A DNA stretch of 64,000 bases from Streptomyces diastatochromogenes (GTDB lineage: Bacteria > Actinomycetota > Actinomycetes > Streptomycetales > Streptomycetaceae), in the NCBI GenBank assembly GCA_026913215.1, contig JAPTYK010000001.1, forward strand, positions 1 through 64,000, in the 5' to 3' direction. The notes beneath the pieces were generated by a model that saw only the letters and a program-made list of their open reading frames with translations, made no database searches and was not told the DNA's origin. The position numbers were made by a program, and so were the translations under genes. Below are positions 7,632 to 16,927 of this stretch, piece by piece (the stretch's first letter is position 1; each line of letters begins with the position of its first letter).

Positions 7632-8657
7632 ATGCGCACCACCACACTTGGACGCACCGGCATCACGGTCAGCCGTGTCGCCCTCGGCACGATGATGCTC
7701 GGCGCCTGGGGCAACCGGGACCACCAGGAGGCCGAGCGCCTGATCCACACCGCCCTGGACGCCGGGGTCACCCTCATCGACACGGCGGACATGTACTCCG
7801 CCGGCGAGTCGGAGGAGATCGTCGGCAGGGCGCTGAAGGGCCGGCGGGACGAGGTGGTCCTGGCGACCAAGGTCCACTTCCCGATGGGAGAGGGCGGGCT
7901 GCGGCAGGGCAATTCGCGCCGCTGGATCCGGCAGGCCGTCGAGGACAGCCTGCGCCGCCTGGACACCGACCGCATCGACCTCTACCAGGTCCACCGGCCC
8001 GACCCGGCGACCGACATCGACGAGACGCTGTCGGTCCTCTCCGACCTGGTCCGCGAGGGCAAGGTCATGGCCGTCGGAAGCTCCGACTTCCCCGCCGAGC
8101 AGATGGTGGAGGCCCGCTGGACGGCCGAGCGCCGCGGCCACGTGCCCTTCCACACCGAGCAGCCGCCCTACTCGGTCTTCATGCGGGGCGTGGAGCGCTC
8201 CGTGCTGCCCACCGCGCAGAAGTACGGCGTGGGGGTGCTCACCTGGAGCCCGCTCGCCAGCGGCTGGCTGACCGGCCGCTACCGCCGCGGCACGCCGCTG
8301 GAGCTCAACGCCTTCCGGCGCGAGCTGATCTCGCACAAGTTCGACCAGAGCCTGCCGGGCAACGCGCGCAAGTACGAGATCGTCGAGGAGCTGATCGGGC
8401 TCGCCGCGCAGGCGGGCCTGTCCCTCACCCACCTGGCGCTCGCCTTCGTCCTCAGCCACCGGGCCGTCGACAGCGCCATCATCGGCCCGCGCACCGTCGA
8501 GCAGCTCGACGACCTGCTGGCCGCCGCCGACGTCGAACTCGACGACGCGGTCCTGGACCGGATCGACGAACTCGTCCCGCCCGGCACCGATCTCAACCCG
8601 TCGGACGCCGACTACACTCCGCCTCACCTGGCGGACGCCGCACTGCGACGCCGCTGA
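7632..8657 (+). CDS. Aldo-keto reductase (341 aa)
   Basis: A second intact aldo-keto reductase, clearly paralogous to the first. Tetrad: Asp/Tyr in DTADMYSAGESEE, Lys in LATKVHFP, His in YQVHRPD, and the C-terminal NADP motif SAIIGPRTVEQLDDL. ATG 7632 follows GAGGAACGACC. A longer in-frame extension to 7536 would read through the operator and has no ribosome site, so it was rejected. Divergent from the XRE regulator, which probably represses it. Oxidoreductases in this arrangement often answer to electrophiles or to the pathway's own intermediates; the actual substrate is not shown by the sequence. Confidence 0.9.
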   Translation: MRTTTLGRTGITVSRVALGTMMLGAWGNRDHQEAERLIHTALDAGVTLIDTADMYSAGESEEIVGRALKGRRDEVVLATKVHFPMGEGGLRQGNSRRWIRQAVEDSLRRLDTDRIDLYQVHRPDPATDIDETLSVLSDLVREGKVMAVGSSDFPAEQMVEARWTAERRGHVPFHTEQPPYSVFMRGVERSVLPTAQKYGVGVLTWSPLASGWLTGRYRRGTPLELNAFRRELISHKFDQSLPGNARKYEIVEELIGLAAQAGLSLTHLALAFVLSHRAVDSAIIGPRTVEQLDDLLAAADVELDDAVLDRIDELVPPGTDLNPSDADYTPPHLADAALRRR

Positions 8658-8730
8658 TCAGCGCGGTGCGCGCGCGGCCGGCACGACGGCCGACATCTGA
8701 AACAAGACTGTTCTCAGATGCCGTGCACCA

Positions 8731-8743
8731 ATAAGAGATATGC
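8731..8743. promoter_or_regulatory. TAAGAGAT half-site before marR-type gene
   Basis: ATAAGAGATATGC shares TAAGAGAT with the operators at 12295 (reverse) and 19779 (TAAGAGATCTGATG). It ends 16 bases before the MarR start, consistent with autoregulation if this MarR protein reads the shared site. Confidence 0.4.
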
Positions 8744-8759
8744 GGGTAACCTTCGAGTC

Positions 8760-9215
8760 ATGGCGTCATCGGCAATGGAAGAACGCATCGGGGACCGCAT
8801 CAAGCGGGTGGAGCAGGAGCTCACCGCCGCCAAGCACGCGGCGCTCCGGCCGTTCAAGATCAACGTCCCGCAGTACAACGTGCTCCTGGCCCTGCAGCAG
8901 CAGCCGGGACTGTCGGGAGCGGCCCTCGCGCGCCGCGGCATGGTCACACCGCAGACGATGTCGTCCGTCCTCTCCACCCTGGAGGGCCGGGGCCTGGTCG
9001 AGCGCCGGCCCCATCCGATCCACCTGAACATCCTGGAGGCCCACCTCACCCGGACCGGCGGCACGCTGGTCCGCCGGGCCGACGAGGCGGTCAAGGAGGT
9101 CGAGGCCCTGCTGACCGGCTGCTTCGGGCCGCGCGAGGCCGAGGAGTTCCTGGCCCGGCTCGACGCGTGCTCGGCGGCGCTGGCCGGCTTCAGGCCCGCC
9201 GCCGCCAAGAAGTAG
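8760..9215 (+). CDS. MarR-family transcriptional regulator
   Basis: A 151-aa winged-helix protein. The recognition region reads GLSGAALARRGMVTPQTMSS then VLSTLEGRGLVERRPH with a hydrophobic wing HLNILEAHLTRTG (~50-95). It is flanked by helices for dimerisation (KRVEQELTAAKHAAL and VKEVEALLTGCFGPREAEEF). It has two cysteines (in LTGCFG and LDACSAA) that could sense oxidation, though this is inference. Starts at 8760 or 8775 (both ATG, same frame) are possible. It is the only MarR protein in the block whose promoters share the TAAGA operator and carries a half-site upstream, so it is my first candidate for the shared regulator. Confidence 0.85.
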   Translation: MASSAMEERIGDRIKRVEQELTAAKHAALRPFKINVPQYNVLLALQQQPGLSGAALARRGMVTPQTMSSVLSTLEGRGLVERRPHPIHLNILEAHLTRTGGTLVRRADEAVKEVEALLTGCFGPREAEEFLARLDACSAALAGFRPAAAKK

Positions 9216-9221
9216 CCGGAA

Positions 9222-9251
9222 GGCTCCCGCCCCGGATCCGGGACGGGAGCC
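9222..9251. terminator. Terminator hairpin after marR-type gene
   Basis: GGCTCCCG and CGGGAGCC form an 8-bp stem seven bases after the stop, with a small inner palindrome CCGGATCCGG in the loop. Confidence 0.7.
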
Positions 9252-9262
9252 GAACCCGCTTG

Positions 9263-9284
9263 TCATGTAAGACCTCTTATATGA
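9263..9284. promoter_or_regulatory. TAAGA-type operator (site 3)
   Basis: TCATGTAAGACCTCTTATAT plus GA is an inverted repeat whose arms match at 9 of 11 positions, 53 bp before the malic enzyme start. It is almost the same as the site at 5491. Confidence 0.65.
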
Positions 9285-9337
9285 GACTGGGATCGAATAG
9301 GCATCAGGTGTGCCAACCTTCGATCCAAGGAACCCTC

Positions 9338-10516
9338 ATGTCCGCGAGCACCGCGAACCCCCGCGATCTGGACCCGGCCTTCGCCCTGCACCGCGGCGGC
9401 AAACTCGCCGTCACCCCCACCGTCCGCGTCGACGACTCCGAGCAGCTCTCCCTCGCCTACACGCCCGGCGTCGCCCGCGTGTGCACCGCCATCGCCGAAG
9501 ACCCCGACCTGGTCCACGACTACACCTGGGCCGCGCGCACCGTCGCCGTCGTCACCGACGGCACCGCCGTCCTGGGCCTCGGCGACATCGGCCCCCGGGC
9601 CGCCCTGCCGGTCATGGAGGGCAAGGCCCTGCTGTTCAAGCAGTTCGCCGGCGTCGACGCGGTGCCCGTCTGCCTGGCCACCACGGACGTCGACGAACTG
9701 GTCGAGACGGTGATCCGGCTCGCCCCCGGCTTCGGGGGCATCAACCTGGAGGACATATCCGCGCCCCGCTGCTTCGAGATCGAGGACCGGCTGCGCGCGG
9801 CCCTGGACATCCCCGTCTTCCACGACGACCAGCACGGCACCGCCGTCGTCGCCCTCGCCGCCCTGCGCAACGCCGCCCGCCTGACCGGGCGGGACCTCGG
9901 CGAGCTGCGCGCCGTGGTCGCCGGAGCCGGCGCCTCGGGCATCGCCGTCAGCCGCATCCTCAAGGAGGCGGGCATCGGCGACATCTCCGTCGCGGACAGC
10001 AAGGGCATCGTCCACGCCGGACGCGAGGACCTCAACCCGGCCAAGGCGGCGCTCGCCGGGTGGAGCAACGCGGCCGGGTACACCGGATCCGTCGAGGAGG
10101 CGCTGCGCGGCGCCGACGTGTTCATCGGCCTGTCCGGCGCCACGGTCACCGAGAGCGCCGTCGCGGGCATGGCCGGGGAGTCGATCGTCTTCGCCCTGTC
10201 CAACCCCACGCCCGAGGTGGACCCGGCCGTCGCCCGCCGCCACGCGCGCGTGGTGGCCACCGGCCGCAGCGACCACCCCAACCAGATCAACAACGTGCTC
10301 GCCTTCCCCGGCATCTTCCGGGGCGCCTTCGACGCCCGCGCCACCGCGATCACCGAGGGCATGAAGCTCGCCGCCGCCGAGGCCATCGCCGGGGCCGTCG
10401 GCGACGACCTGCGGGCCGACTTCGTCGTGCCGAGCCCCTTCGACCCGCGGGTGGCGCCCGCCGTCGCCTCCGCCGTCGCCGAGGCGGCCCGCCGCGACGG
10501 CGTGGCCCGCGCCTGA
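9338..10516 (+). CDS. NAD(P)-dependent malic enzyme
   Basis: Oxidatively decarboxylates malate to pyruvate, yielding NAD(P)H, and needs Mn2+ or Mg2+. The 392-aa protein is the short bacterial form: N-terminal malate domain with [13 protein letters not shown] (~35-47), catalytic Lys in [10 protein letters not shown], metal ligands in [17 protein letters not shown], and [10 protein letters not shown] (~160-170). The Rossmann domain follows with [16 protein letters not shown] and SNPTPEVDP. Intact. ATG 9338 is 53 bp from the shared operator and directly upstream of an ABM gene. A regulated malic enzyme in this block suggests a call for NADPH or pyruvate when the pathway runs; the NRAMP transporter beside it may supply the metal. 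Confidence 0.95.
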   Translation: MSASTANPRDLDPAFALHRGGKLAVTPTVRVDDSEQLSLAYTPGVARVCTAIAEDPDLVHDYTWAARTVAVVTDGTAVLGLGDIGPRAALPVMEGKALLFKQFAGVDAVPVCLATTDVDELVETVIRLAPGFGGINLEDISAPRCFEIEDRLRAALDIPVFHDDQHGTAVVALAALRNAARLTGRDLGELRAVVAGAGASGIAVSRILKEAGIGDISVADSKGIVHAGREDLNPAKAALAGWSNAAGYTGSVEEALRGADVFIGLSGATVTESAVAGMAGESIVFALSNPTPEVDPAVARRHARVVATGRSDHPNQINNVLAFPGIFRGAFDARATAITEGMKLAAAEAIAGAVGDDLRADFVVPSPFDPRVAPAVASAVAEAARRDGVARA

Positions 10517-10608
10517 CGCCGTACAGGGCGGACCCCGCCGGCCCCGCCCCGCCCGCCCTGCCCCTTCTCCCCTGTTCTCCAGCCCTCTTCCTGCGAAGCG
10601 AGGACCCC

Positions 10609-10914
10609 ATGTACACCGTCGCCGTCTCCTTCGACGTGCCCGCCGAACGGCGCCAGGACTTCATCGACGCCGCGCTGGAGGACGGGCGCCAGTCGCTCGC
10701 CCACGAGCCCGGCACCCGCGCCTTCGACCTGGTCGCCGACGCGGCCGACCCCCACCGCTTCTACCTGTACGAGGCGTACGACGACGAGGCCGCGTTCGAC
10801 GCCCACTGCCAGGGGCCGTACTTCGCCCGCTTCTTCGAGACGGTCGGCGCCTGGGCCGAGGGCCCGACCTGGCTGCTGCGCGGCACGAGCGTGCCGGCGC
10901 CGGCTTCGGCCTGA
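10609..10914 (+). CDS. ABM-domain (YgiN-like) monooxygenase
   Basis: A 101-aa dimeric alpha-beta barrel protein of the antibiotic biosynthesis monooxygenase family: start MYTVAVSFDVPAERRQDFID, middle EPGTRAFDLV, then YLYEAYDDEAAFDAH and FFETVGAW. Some family members oxidise quinols or anthrones without cofactors, others act on small signalling molecules, so the substrate is open. It follows the malic enzyme by 92 bp and ends in a strong hairpin, so the two are probably co-transcribed under the shared operator. Confidence 0.85.
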   Translation: MYTVAVSFDVPAERRQDFIDAALEDGRQSLAHEPGTRAFDLVADAADPHRFYLYEAYDDEAAFDAHCQGPYFARFFETVGAWAEGPTWLLRGTSVPAPASA

Positions 10915-10925
10915 CGCACGGAACC

Positions 10926-10950
10926 GGCCGGTGCCCCGAGGGCACCGGCC
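10926..10950. terminator. Bidirectional terminator hairpin
   Basis: GGCCGGTGCCC-CGA-GGGCACCGGCC is a perfect 11-bp stem between the ABM gene and the convergent NRAMP gene. Confidence 0.85.
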
Positions 10951-11003
10951 GTCCGGCAGACCGCACGGCGGGGCGGGCCCACGGGCCCGCCCGCTTGCGC
11001 GTC

Positions 11004-12259
11004 TCAGCCCAGTGCCAGCTCCACCAGCAGGAATCCGTCGACGGACACCGCCACCGCCACGACCGTCCAGGCCGCCGCGGTCGTGGCCCAGTGGTTGACG
11101 GCGCCGCCCATCAGCGAGCGGCGTGCCGTCAGGCGGATGAGCGGGATCAGCGCGAAGGGCACGCCGAGGGAGAGCCCCACCTGGGAGAGGACCAGCAGGC
11201 GGGTGGTGTCGAGGTCGGCGGCCAGCAGCAGGACGGCCGGGGCCAGGGCGGCGAGGCGGCGCGCCCCGGCGGGGACGCGGCGGCGGATCAGGTCGCGCAT
11301 GGCGACGTCGCCCGCGTGGGTGCCGACGGCGGTCGAGGCCAGACCGGAGAACAGCAGGGCCAGGGCCAGGGCGAGGGCCGGGAGGGCGCCGAGCACCGTA
11401 CCGACGGTGGCGTGCACGCCCTCCAGGGTGAACGGGCCCGCGCCGGGGGCAGGGCCGCCGCCGTCAGGAGCAGGGCGGCGTTGATCGAGCCGCCAGCAGC
11501 ATCGCCCCACCACTCCCTGCGGGTGGCCGACAGGATCTCACCGGTGCCGCCGACCAGGAGCGGGCCGCCGGCGCGCAGGTGCCGGCGGCTGTCCCGGCTG
11601 AGCGCGGAGTGGACGTAGACGGCGTGCGGCATCACGGTGGCGCCGAAGATGCCCGAGGCGAGGAAGACGGCCTGGCTGTCGGGCAGCAGCGGGCGCATGC
11701 CCGACAGGACGCCGCCGGCCGTGGGGCCGGCGAAGAGGGCGCAGGCGATGAAGCCGCAGGCGATCAGGGCCAGGGCCGCGGTGATCGCCGCCGCGAAGGC
11801 GTTCTCGCCCCGGGTGGCGCGCAGGTGGAGCAGGGCCGTGGAGGCCGCGGCGACGGTGACCGCGCCCGCCCACGGCGGAAGGCCGAAGAGCAGCTTCAGG
11901 GCGGCCGCGCCGCCGACCACCTCGGCGATGTCGGTGGCGACGGCGACGAGTTCGGCCTGGGCCCAGTAGGCGATGCGGGCGCGGCGGCCGAGGGCCGAGG
12001 CCACGGACTCGGTGAGCGAGCGGCCGGTGCAGGAGCCGAGTTTCGCCGAGAGGTACTGGATGAGACCCGCCGCCGCCGTGGAGCCGACCACCACCCACAG
12101 CAGGCCGTAGCCGTAGGCGGACCCGGCGCTGAAGTTGGTGGCGACGTTGCCGGGGTCGACATAGGCCACGGCGGTGACCAGGGCCGGGGCGAGGCCGAGC
12201 GAGGCCCGGGCGGCGGCCCGGCCCGGCCGCGTCCGCGGGCGGGTCAGCACTTCGGTCAC
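11004..12259 (-). CDS. mntH: NRAMP-family Mn2+/Fe2+ transporter
   Basis: A polytopic proton-coupled divalent-metal importer. The family signature DPGNVATNFSAGS lies in the first membrane helix (~35-47) and MPHAVYVHSAL in the sixth (~222), holding the metal-binding Asp/Asn and Met-Pro-His residues. The frame breaks near 11460 and the last four or so helices continue in another frame (VLLAADLDTTRLLVLSQVGL), so a base is probably missing. The GTG at 12259 has an ideal GGAGGAG five bases upstream; the ATG seven codons earlier has none. It is divergent from the cyclase-family gene across a shared TAAGA-type operator, linking metal uptake to the metal-dependent enzymes here. Confidence 0.9.
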
Positions 12260-12294
12260 GGGAACTCCTCCAGAGCACATCGAAGCCTTACGAA

Positions 12295-12312
12295 CATCAG
12301 ATCTCTTATGAT
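12295..12312. promoter_or_regulatory. TAAGA-type operator (site 4), divergent promoter
   Basis: CATCAGATCTCTTATGAT; its reverse complement contains TAAGAGATCTGATG, identical over 14 bases to the site at 19780-19793. It lies between the NRAMP (start 12259) and cyclase-family (start 12379) genes and could control both. Confidence 0.65.
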
Positions 12313-12378
12313 TACATGAGATCGTACTGCCGGGGCCAGCCCGGCGCAGCCCGCCCCCGCCGTTGAGGAGAGAGCACC

Positions 12379-13340
12379 GTGTGCGGAACCTGGGTCATGA
12401 AGTCCGTGTTCGGAGAGGCCTATACGGCCGAGGACGACCACATCCACGCCCACCGGGCCGGCCGCCCGAGGAGAGCGTCAAGTCCGCCGCCGAGGTGCGC
12501 CGCGCCGCGTCCGGCCCCAGCCGCCGCGGCATGCTGGGCATGGCCGGCGCGCTGAGCGCCACCGTGGCGGGCCTGGGAATGATCGACGCCAAGCCCGCGA
12601 GCGCCAGCTCCACCGGGATCAGCACCAGCCGCCTGCTGGGCGGCAACCACCGCATCGTCGACATGAGCCACGCCTGGGGCGAGGACTTCCCCGTCTTCCG
12701 GCCGTTCGTCGAGCCGGCCAGGTTCAACCAGGTCGCCTCGGTGGACAAGGAGGGGTACAACACCTTCATCATCACCATGGACGAGCACAGCGGCACCCAC
12801 ATGGACGGCCCCAAGCACTTCGACAACGGCCAGCTGGCCACCGACGAGATCCCGGCCGAGAACCTCATCGCCCCGCTCGTCGTCGTCCGCATCGCCGACC
12901 GCGCGCAGAAGGACCTCGACGCGCTGCTCACCTACGACGACCTGCGCAAGTGGGAGAGCCGCCACGGCCGCATCCCGGACGGCGCCGTGGTCGCCATGGA
13001 CTGCGGCTGGTCCGGCCGCATCAACGACCCGGCCCGCATCTTCAACCGCGACGCCGCCGACAAGCCGCACTTCCCCGGCATCGGCTGGGACGCGGCGGAG
13101 TTCCTGGAGTCGCGCCGCAACATCGTCGGCGTGGCCACCGACAGCCCCAGCCTGGACTCCGGCGCCAACAACTACATCGACCCCCGGGCCCACAAGATCC
13201 TGCTCACCACCGGCCACTACGGCATCGAGTGGGCGGCCAACGTGGACCAGCTGCCCGAGTCCGGGGCGGTGGCGGTCATCGGCCTGATGAAGCACAAGGG
13301 CGGATTCGCCGGCCCGGTGCGGATGTTCGGCCTGTACTGA
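12379..13340 (+). CDS. Cyclase-family (KynB-like) metal-dependent hydrolase, Tat-exported
   Basis: The family (Pfam Cyclase) includes kynurenine formamidase and isatin hydrolase, which bind Mn2+ or Zn2+. The metal motif HSGTHMDGPKHF is clear at ~140-150, with DMSHAWGEDFPVFRP before it and TDSPSLDSGAN after. GTG 12379 follows GAGGAG and gives VCGTWVMKSVFGEAY, then a one-base break near 12460, then SGPSRRGMLGMAGALSAT, a twin-arginine signal. Such an N-terminal CxxxVM segment before the Tat motif is usual for Streptomyces members. It is divergent from NRAMP and shares its operator. It probably hydrolyses or lactonises an amide or ester outside the membrane; the substrate is unknown. Confidence 0.85.
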
Positions 13341-13354
13341 ACGACGGAAACGGC

Positions 13355-13389
13355 GATGGGCCGGCGGGGATCACTCCCCGCCGCCCATC
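13355..13389. terminator. Bidirectional terminator hairpin
   Basis: GATGGGCCGGCGGGG pairs with CTCCCCGCCGCCCATC around a three-base loop with one bulge, between convergent genes. Confidence 0.75.
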
Positions 13390-13410
13390 GGCCTTCCCGG
13401 CGCGGCGGCG

Positions 13411-13813
13411 TCAGCGGTCAGGACGCGCTCCGGCGGCGCCCACCGCGGCAACCGGGGCAGCCGTGGTGTCCGTGGTGCTCGGAGCGTCGCGGTGGTGGTC
13501 TCCCCAGTCCGAGATGACCGTGATGAGCAGCCGGCGGCGCAGCTGGCCGAGGGCCGCGCGGGCAGGCACGCGGCGGGTGCCGCGTGCCTGCCGTGGCTCA
13601 TCGCCTACCGCCCGGCTCCGCCGCCTGCCCCAGGGGCGGGCGGCCGGCGGCCGGTGCGGGCCGCGTCTCGCCCAGCAGCCGCTGGGCGAGGGTCTGTTCG
13701 ACGGCGCGGCGCAGGCGTTCGCGCCGGCGGCGGGCGACGTACTGCTCCACCAGCCGCAGGAGTTCGGGATCGTGCGCCAGGGAGGGCGCCGCCTCGGTGA
13801 GGGGTGCGGACAT
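13411..13813 (-). CDS. Small hypothetical protein after the KASIII gene
   Basis: I do not recognise this protein. The ATG at 13813 lies four bases past the KASIII stop, so it is translationally coupled to it. The clear part reads MSAPLTEAAPSLAHDPELLR then LVEQYVARRRRERLRRAVEQ, a basic amphipathic helix. In the first frame it stops at 13598, but protein-like sequence (LGQLRRRLLITVISDWGDHH) continues in another frame to a TGA at 13411, so a base loss around 13600-13660 is likely. If so the protein is about 134 aa. It is the last gene of the AfsA-HAD-KASIII operon. Confidence 0.45.
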
Positions 13814-13816
13814 GGC

Positions 13817-14849
13817 TCAGCCCACCGCCGAGAGTTCCTGCTCGCGGGGCCGGGCGAAGGCGGTGGGCGCCCACTGGGTGAGCACCGCGCCGACGGTCAT
13901 CCCCGCCGAAGCCGGCCATGAGCACGGTCTCCCCGTCGGCGAACTCGCCCTGGCGGTGCGCCAGGTCGAGGGTGACGGGCACCGAGGCGGAGCCGGTGTT
14001 GCCGTAGCGTTCCAGCGCGAGGTGCATGGTCGCCCGGGGCAGCCCGATCTCCGGCCACACCTCGCCCAGCATCACCCCGTTGGCCTGGTGCGGGACGAAG
14101 TGGCGCACCTGCTCGCGGTCCACCCCGGCCCGGTCGAGGAGCTCGTGCAGGGCGCCGGGCAGGTTGTCCTGCACGAAGGAGCGCACGCCGCGGCCGTCCA
14201 TCTTGAAGAAGTGGGCGCCCTCCTGGAGGGTGCGGTCGTTGGCCGGCAGCCGGCTGCCGCCCGCCGGGACGCTGATCAGGCGGTACTGGTCGCCCCGGGT
14301 GAGCAGGCTGGTCTCCCGGATGCCGCAGGACTCGGCCACCGTGCCGAGCAGGACGGCACCGGCGCCGTCGCCGAAGAGGATGGCGGTCTTGCGGTCGGAG
14401 TAGTCCAGGATGCGCGAGTAGATGTCCGCGCCGATGACCAGGGCGTAGCGGCCCTCCTCCGCGGCCCTCAGCAGGCGTTCGGCCACGGTCGTGGCGTAGA
14501 CGAAGCCGCTGCACACCGCGTTGATGTCGAAGGCCGCCGCGTTCACGGCGCCGATGAGGTGCTGGACGATGCTCGCGGTGGCGGGCTGCGGGTGGTCGGG
14601 CGTGGAGGTGGCCAGGACGATGTACGCCACGTCCTCGGGGCGTACCTTCGCCTGCTCCAGTGCGGCGAGGGCGGCGCGGGCGGCGAGGTCCGAGGTGGCG
14701 TCGCGGTCGTCGGCCCTGCGTCGCTCGCGTATGCCCGTCTTGCTGACGATCCATTCGTCGCTCACCCCCGCCCCGCGTGCGATCTCCTCGTTGCTGACCA
14801 CGGTCTCGGGCAGATACGAGCCGGTGGCCACGATGCCGATGCGAGTCAA
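13817..14849 (-). CDS. Beta-ketoacyl-ACP synthase III (KASIII/FabH-like)
   Basis: Condenses an acyl-CoA starter with malonyl-ACP, or transfers an acyl group. The full triad is present: Cys in DINAVCSGFVYA (~115), His in HFVPHQANGVML (~250), Asn in YGNTGSAS (~282). The N-terminal GIVATGSYLPETVVSNEEIA is typical. The final frame breaks at about 13900; the corrected end is MTVGAVLTQWAP...ELSAVG with its stop at 13817. Lying 82 bp behind a HAD phosphatase and an AfsA gene, it could make the beta-ketoacyl substrate AfsA needs. Alternatively it could load or transfer the aromatic acid of the type I PKS, as KASIII homologues do in avilamycin- and chlorothricin-type clusters. Confidence 0.85.
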
Positions 14850-14931
14850 GAAGCCCTCCCCTGTTCCGGGGCGGACCGCGGGATGCGGCCCGCCGGTGAC
14901 GCCGGTGTCCTGGCTGGGGACCCGGCGGTTG

Positions 14932-15618
14932 TCATCGCCGTACGAGACCGGCGGTCAGCCGGGCCCATCCGGGCGTGGTGGTGGCGTGGGCCGCCAGTTC
15001 CGGGTCGTCGCCGACGGCGACCGGGTGGCCGACGGCCCGCAGCATCGACAGGTCGCTGCCGTGGTCGCCGTAGGCCCAGCTGGCCGCGAGGTCGATGCCG
15101 GCGACCGGTGCGGCCAGGCGGACGGCGCGTCCCTTGGTGGCGCCGATCATCGGGACGAGCACCTCGCCGGTGAGGTCGCCGTGGCGGACCACCGGGCGGG
15201 TGGCGAGCACCGCCTCGGCGCCGATGTCGGCGGCGATCGGGTCGAGCGGGGCGAAGAAGGAGCCCGAGACCAGGATCAGCGGCCGGCCCGCCTTGCGGTG
15301 GGCGAGGAGGGCTTCCTCGACGTCCGGGAGGTAGAGGCCCTGCTCCTGGCTCTCCCACTCGGCGGCGAACCAGCGCCGGCCGGCGGCCGCCAGGCGGCTC
15401 GCGCTCTCGCCGCGCAGCAGCCGGTAGAAGCTCCGGTTGATCTCGTCGCGGGGGCGCCCGCAGTGCCGCCCCGCGCAGCTCGCCCATCAGCCGTTCGTAG
15501 GTGGCCGGGGTTCGCCGCGCAGGCGCAGGTAGAACTCGAGGAAGCGGAACATGCTCTTGACGCGGATCAGTGTCTCGTCCACGTCGGAGAACGCCGCGCC
15601 GCGTGCCGTGCTGGTCAT
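14932..15618 (-). CDS. HAD-family (subclass IB) phosphatase
   Basis: A phosphoserine-phosphatase-like hydrolase. Motif I is FSDVDETLI (~10-18), with Asp nucleophile and Asp acid; motif II is ILVSGSFFAPL; Lys of motif III lies in GATKGRAV; motif IV is SWAYGDHGSDLSML. Two single-base breaks (near 15510 and 15460) split it; the corrected protein is about 229 aa. It sits 29 bp downstream of the AfsA-type gene. In the methylenomycin-furan pathway an AfsA homologue (MmfL) works with a phosphatase (MmfP) that removes the dihydroxyacetone-derived phosphate. The same role is my inference here. Confidence 0.8.
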
Positions 15619-15647
15619 CGTCGCTCCTGGGGTCGGCGTCGCGCGGG

Positions 15648-16719
15648 TCATGCCGGTATGCGGGTGAGCGTGAAGTCGAAGGAGCACAGCTCCTCGCCCT
15701 TCTGGGTCGCCTGGACCCGCACCTTCAGATCCTCGGAGCGCTGCTCGTCCTCGTCGGGGCCGGTGAGGACGCCGCCGAGGGTGTAGGCGACGGGTGCCTC
15801 GGCGGTGCGGGGCGGGCCGCCGAGCTCGCCGACGACGGCGCTCAGGACGGTGTCGTCCTCCAGTTCGCCGAAGCGGGTGAAGCGCACGTCGAGCGAGGTC
15901 AGGAACGTCTTGGAGGTGGACAGGCCGCGGATGTCGAGCGCGGCGAAGAGGGCGAGCTGGCGCGCGCCCTCGGCGATGACCATGCCGGGCAGGTGGTCCT
16001 GCGGGTGGTCGAAGAGGCTGGCGTGCCGGGCGGGGATCCGCAGCAGCGCCTGGGCGCTGTCGCCGACGACGACGCCGTCGAGCAGGACGACGTTGTCGGG
16101 GTTGGCCCGGCCCACCAGGTGCGGGGCGACGGGCGCTCCGGGGGTGCCGGCCGGGTAGGCGGCCGAGGAGGGCAGTGCCATTCCGTCGCGGTTGTTGAGC
16201 CGCAGCGTCAGGTAGCCGCCGGGGTCCTTGAACCGCAGGCCGACGGAGGCGGTGCCGAACACGGCGCCGTTGCCGGACAGGGTGATCTCGTAGTCGAGTC
16301 CGGTGACCCGGCCCGCGCGTTCCCTGCGGCTGCTGATGTGCACCCGCATGGCGAGCCGGAAGGGCGAGGAGCCCACGAACACGGCCTGCGGTTCGTCGAT
16401 GCGCAGGGTCAGGTGGGTGAGGATGAACTTGTTGTCGGCCGGGACGCCGAAGAACCGGTGGGCGCCGGCGAGGGCGGCCTGCCGGCACGTCTCCAGGATG
16501 AGCAGCGGGTCGTGGTGGGCCGGGCGGAGCAGGTGGTCGCCGTAGTAGGCGTGCGAGCGGGCAGCTGTCCCGCCGCGGCGTAGTTCTCGTCGTCGAGGGG
16601 CTGCAGGTCGGTCAGGAAGACCTCGCCGAGGGCGTCGCGGTGCACGAGGAGCCGGTCGACGGTGCGGGTGTAGTCCAGTTCCAAAAGCGCCTGGGGGCCG
16701 CTTCGGGTGCTGTGGTCAT
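15648..16719 (-). CDS. AfsA/ScbA-family signalling-molecule synthase
   Basis: AfsA enzymes join a beta-ketoacyl group to dihydroxyacetone phosphate, the first committed step to gamma-butyrolactones, butenolides and related furans. The reconstructed ~355-aa protein shows the two-hotdog family pattern: RTVDRLLVHRDALGEVFLTD, HAYYGDHLLRPAHHDPLLIL, then the second repeat with DNVVLLDG, DHLPGMVIAEGARQLALF and SFDFTLTRIPA. Breaks near 16700 and 16560 are probably missing bases. The first gene of a leftward operon with the HAD phosphatase and KASIII. No ArpA-type receptor gene is recognisable in this window, which is unusual because receptor genes commonly sit next to afsA. Confidence 0.85.
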
Positions 16720-16801
16720 GAGTGGGCCTGGCTTTCTGTTCGCGGTGAGGGATCCTGTTCGCTGGGATGGCGCGGACCGCCGCGGGTGCGGCACGACGGG
16801 C

Positions 16802-16830
16802 GGAGGGACGACACGAGCGGTCGTCCCTCC
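16802..16830. terminator. Terminator hairpin
   Basis: GGAGGGACGAC-N7-GTCGTCCCTCC is a perfect 11-bp stem about 80 bp downstream of the AKR stop, on its transcription side, and insulates the AfsA promoter. Confidence 0.75.
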
Positions 16831-16870
16831 GTGGCTGTGCCGCCGTCGCCCGCGCGGCGGGCCGGACGGG

Positions 16871-16927
16871 GCGATCAGGCCGGGTGGGGGCGATCAGGCC
16901 GGGTGGGGGCGATCAGGCCGGGTAGAC
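16871..16927. repeat. 19-bp tandem repeat at the AKR 3' end
   Basis: GCGATCAGGCCGGGTGGGG is repeated three times, the last copy covering the stop codon of the aldo-keto reductase. Recent slippage is the simplest explanation. Confidence 0.7.

Noticed and set aside
13584..15173. Long open frame on the + strand opposite the KASIII and HAD genes
   Set aside because: High-GC antisense shadow: no ribosome site, repetitive Gly/Ala/Arg/Val composition, and the minus strand holds clear enzyme motifs.
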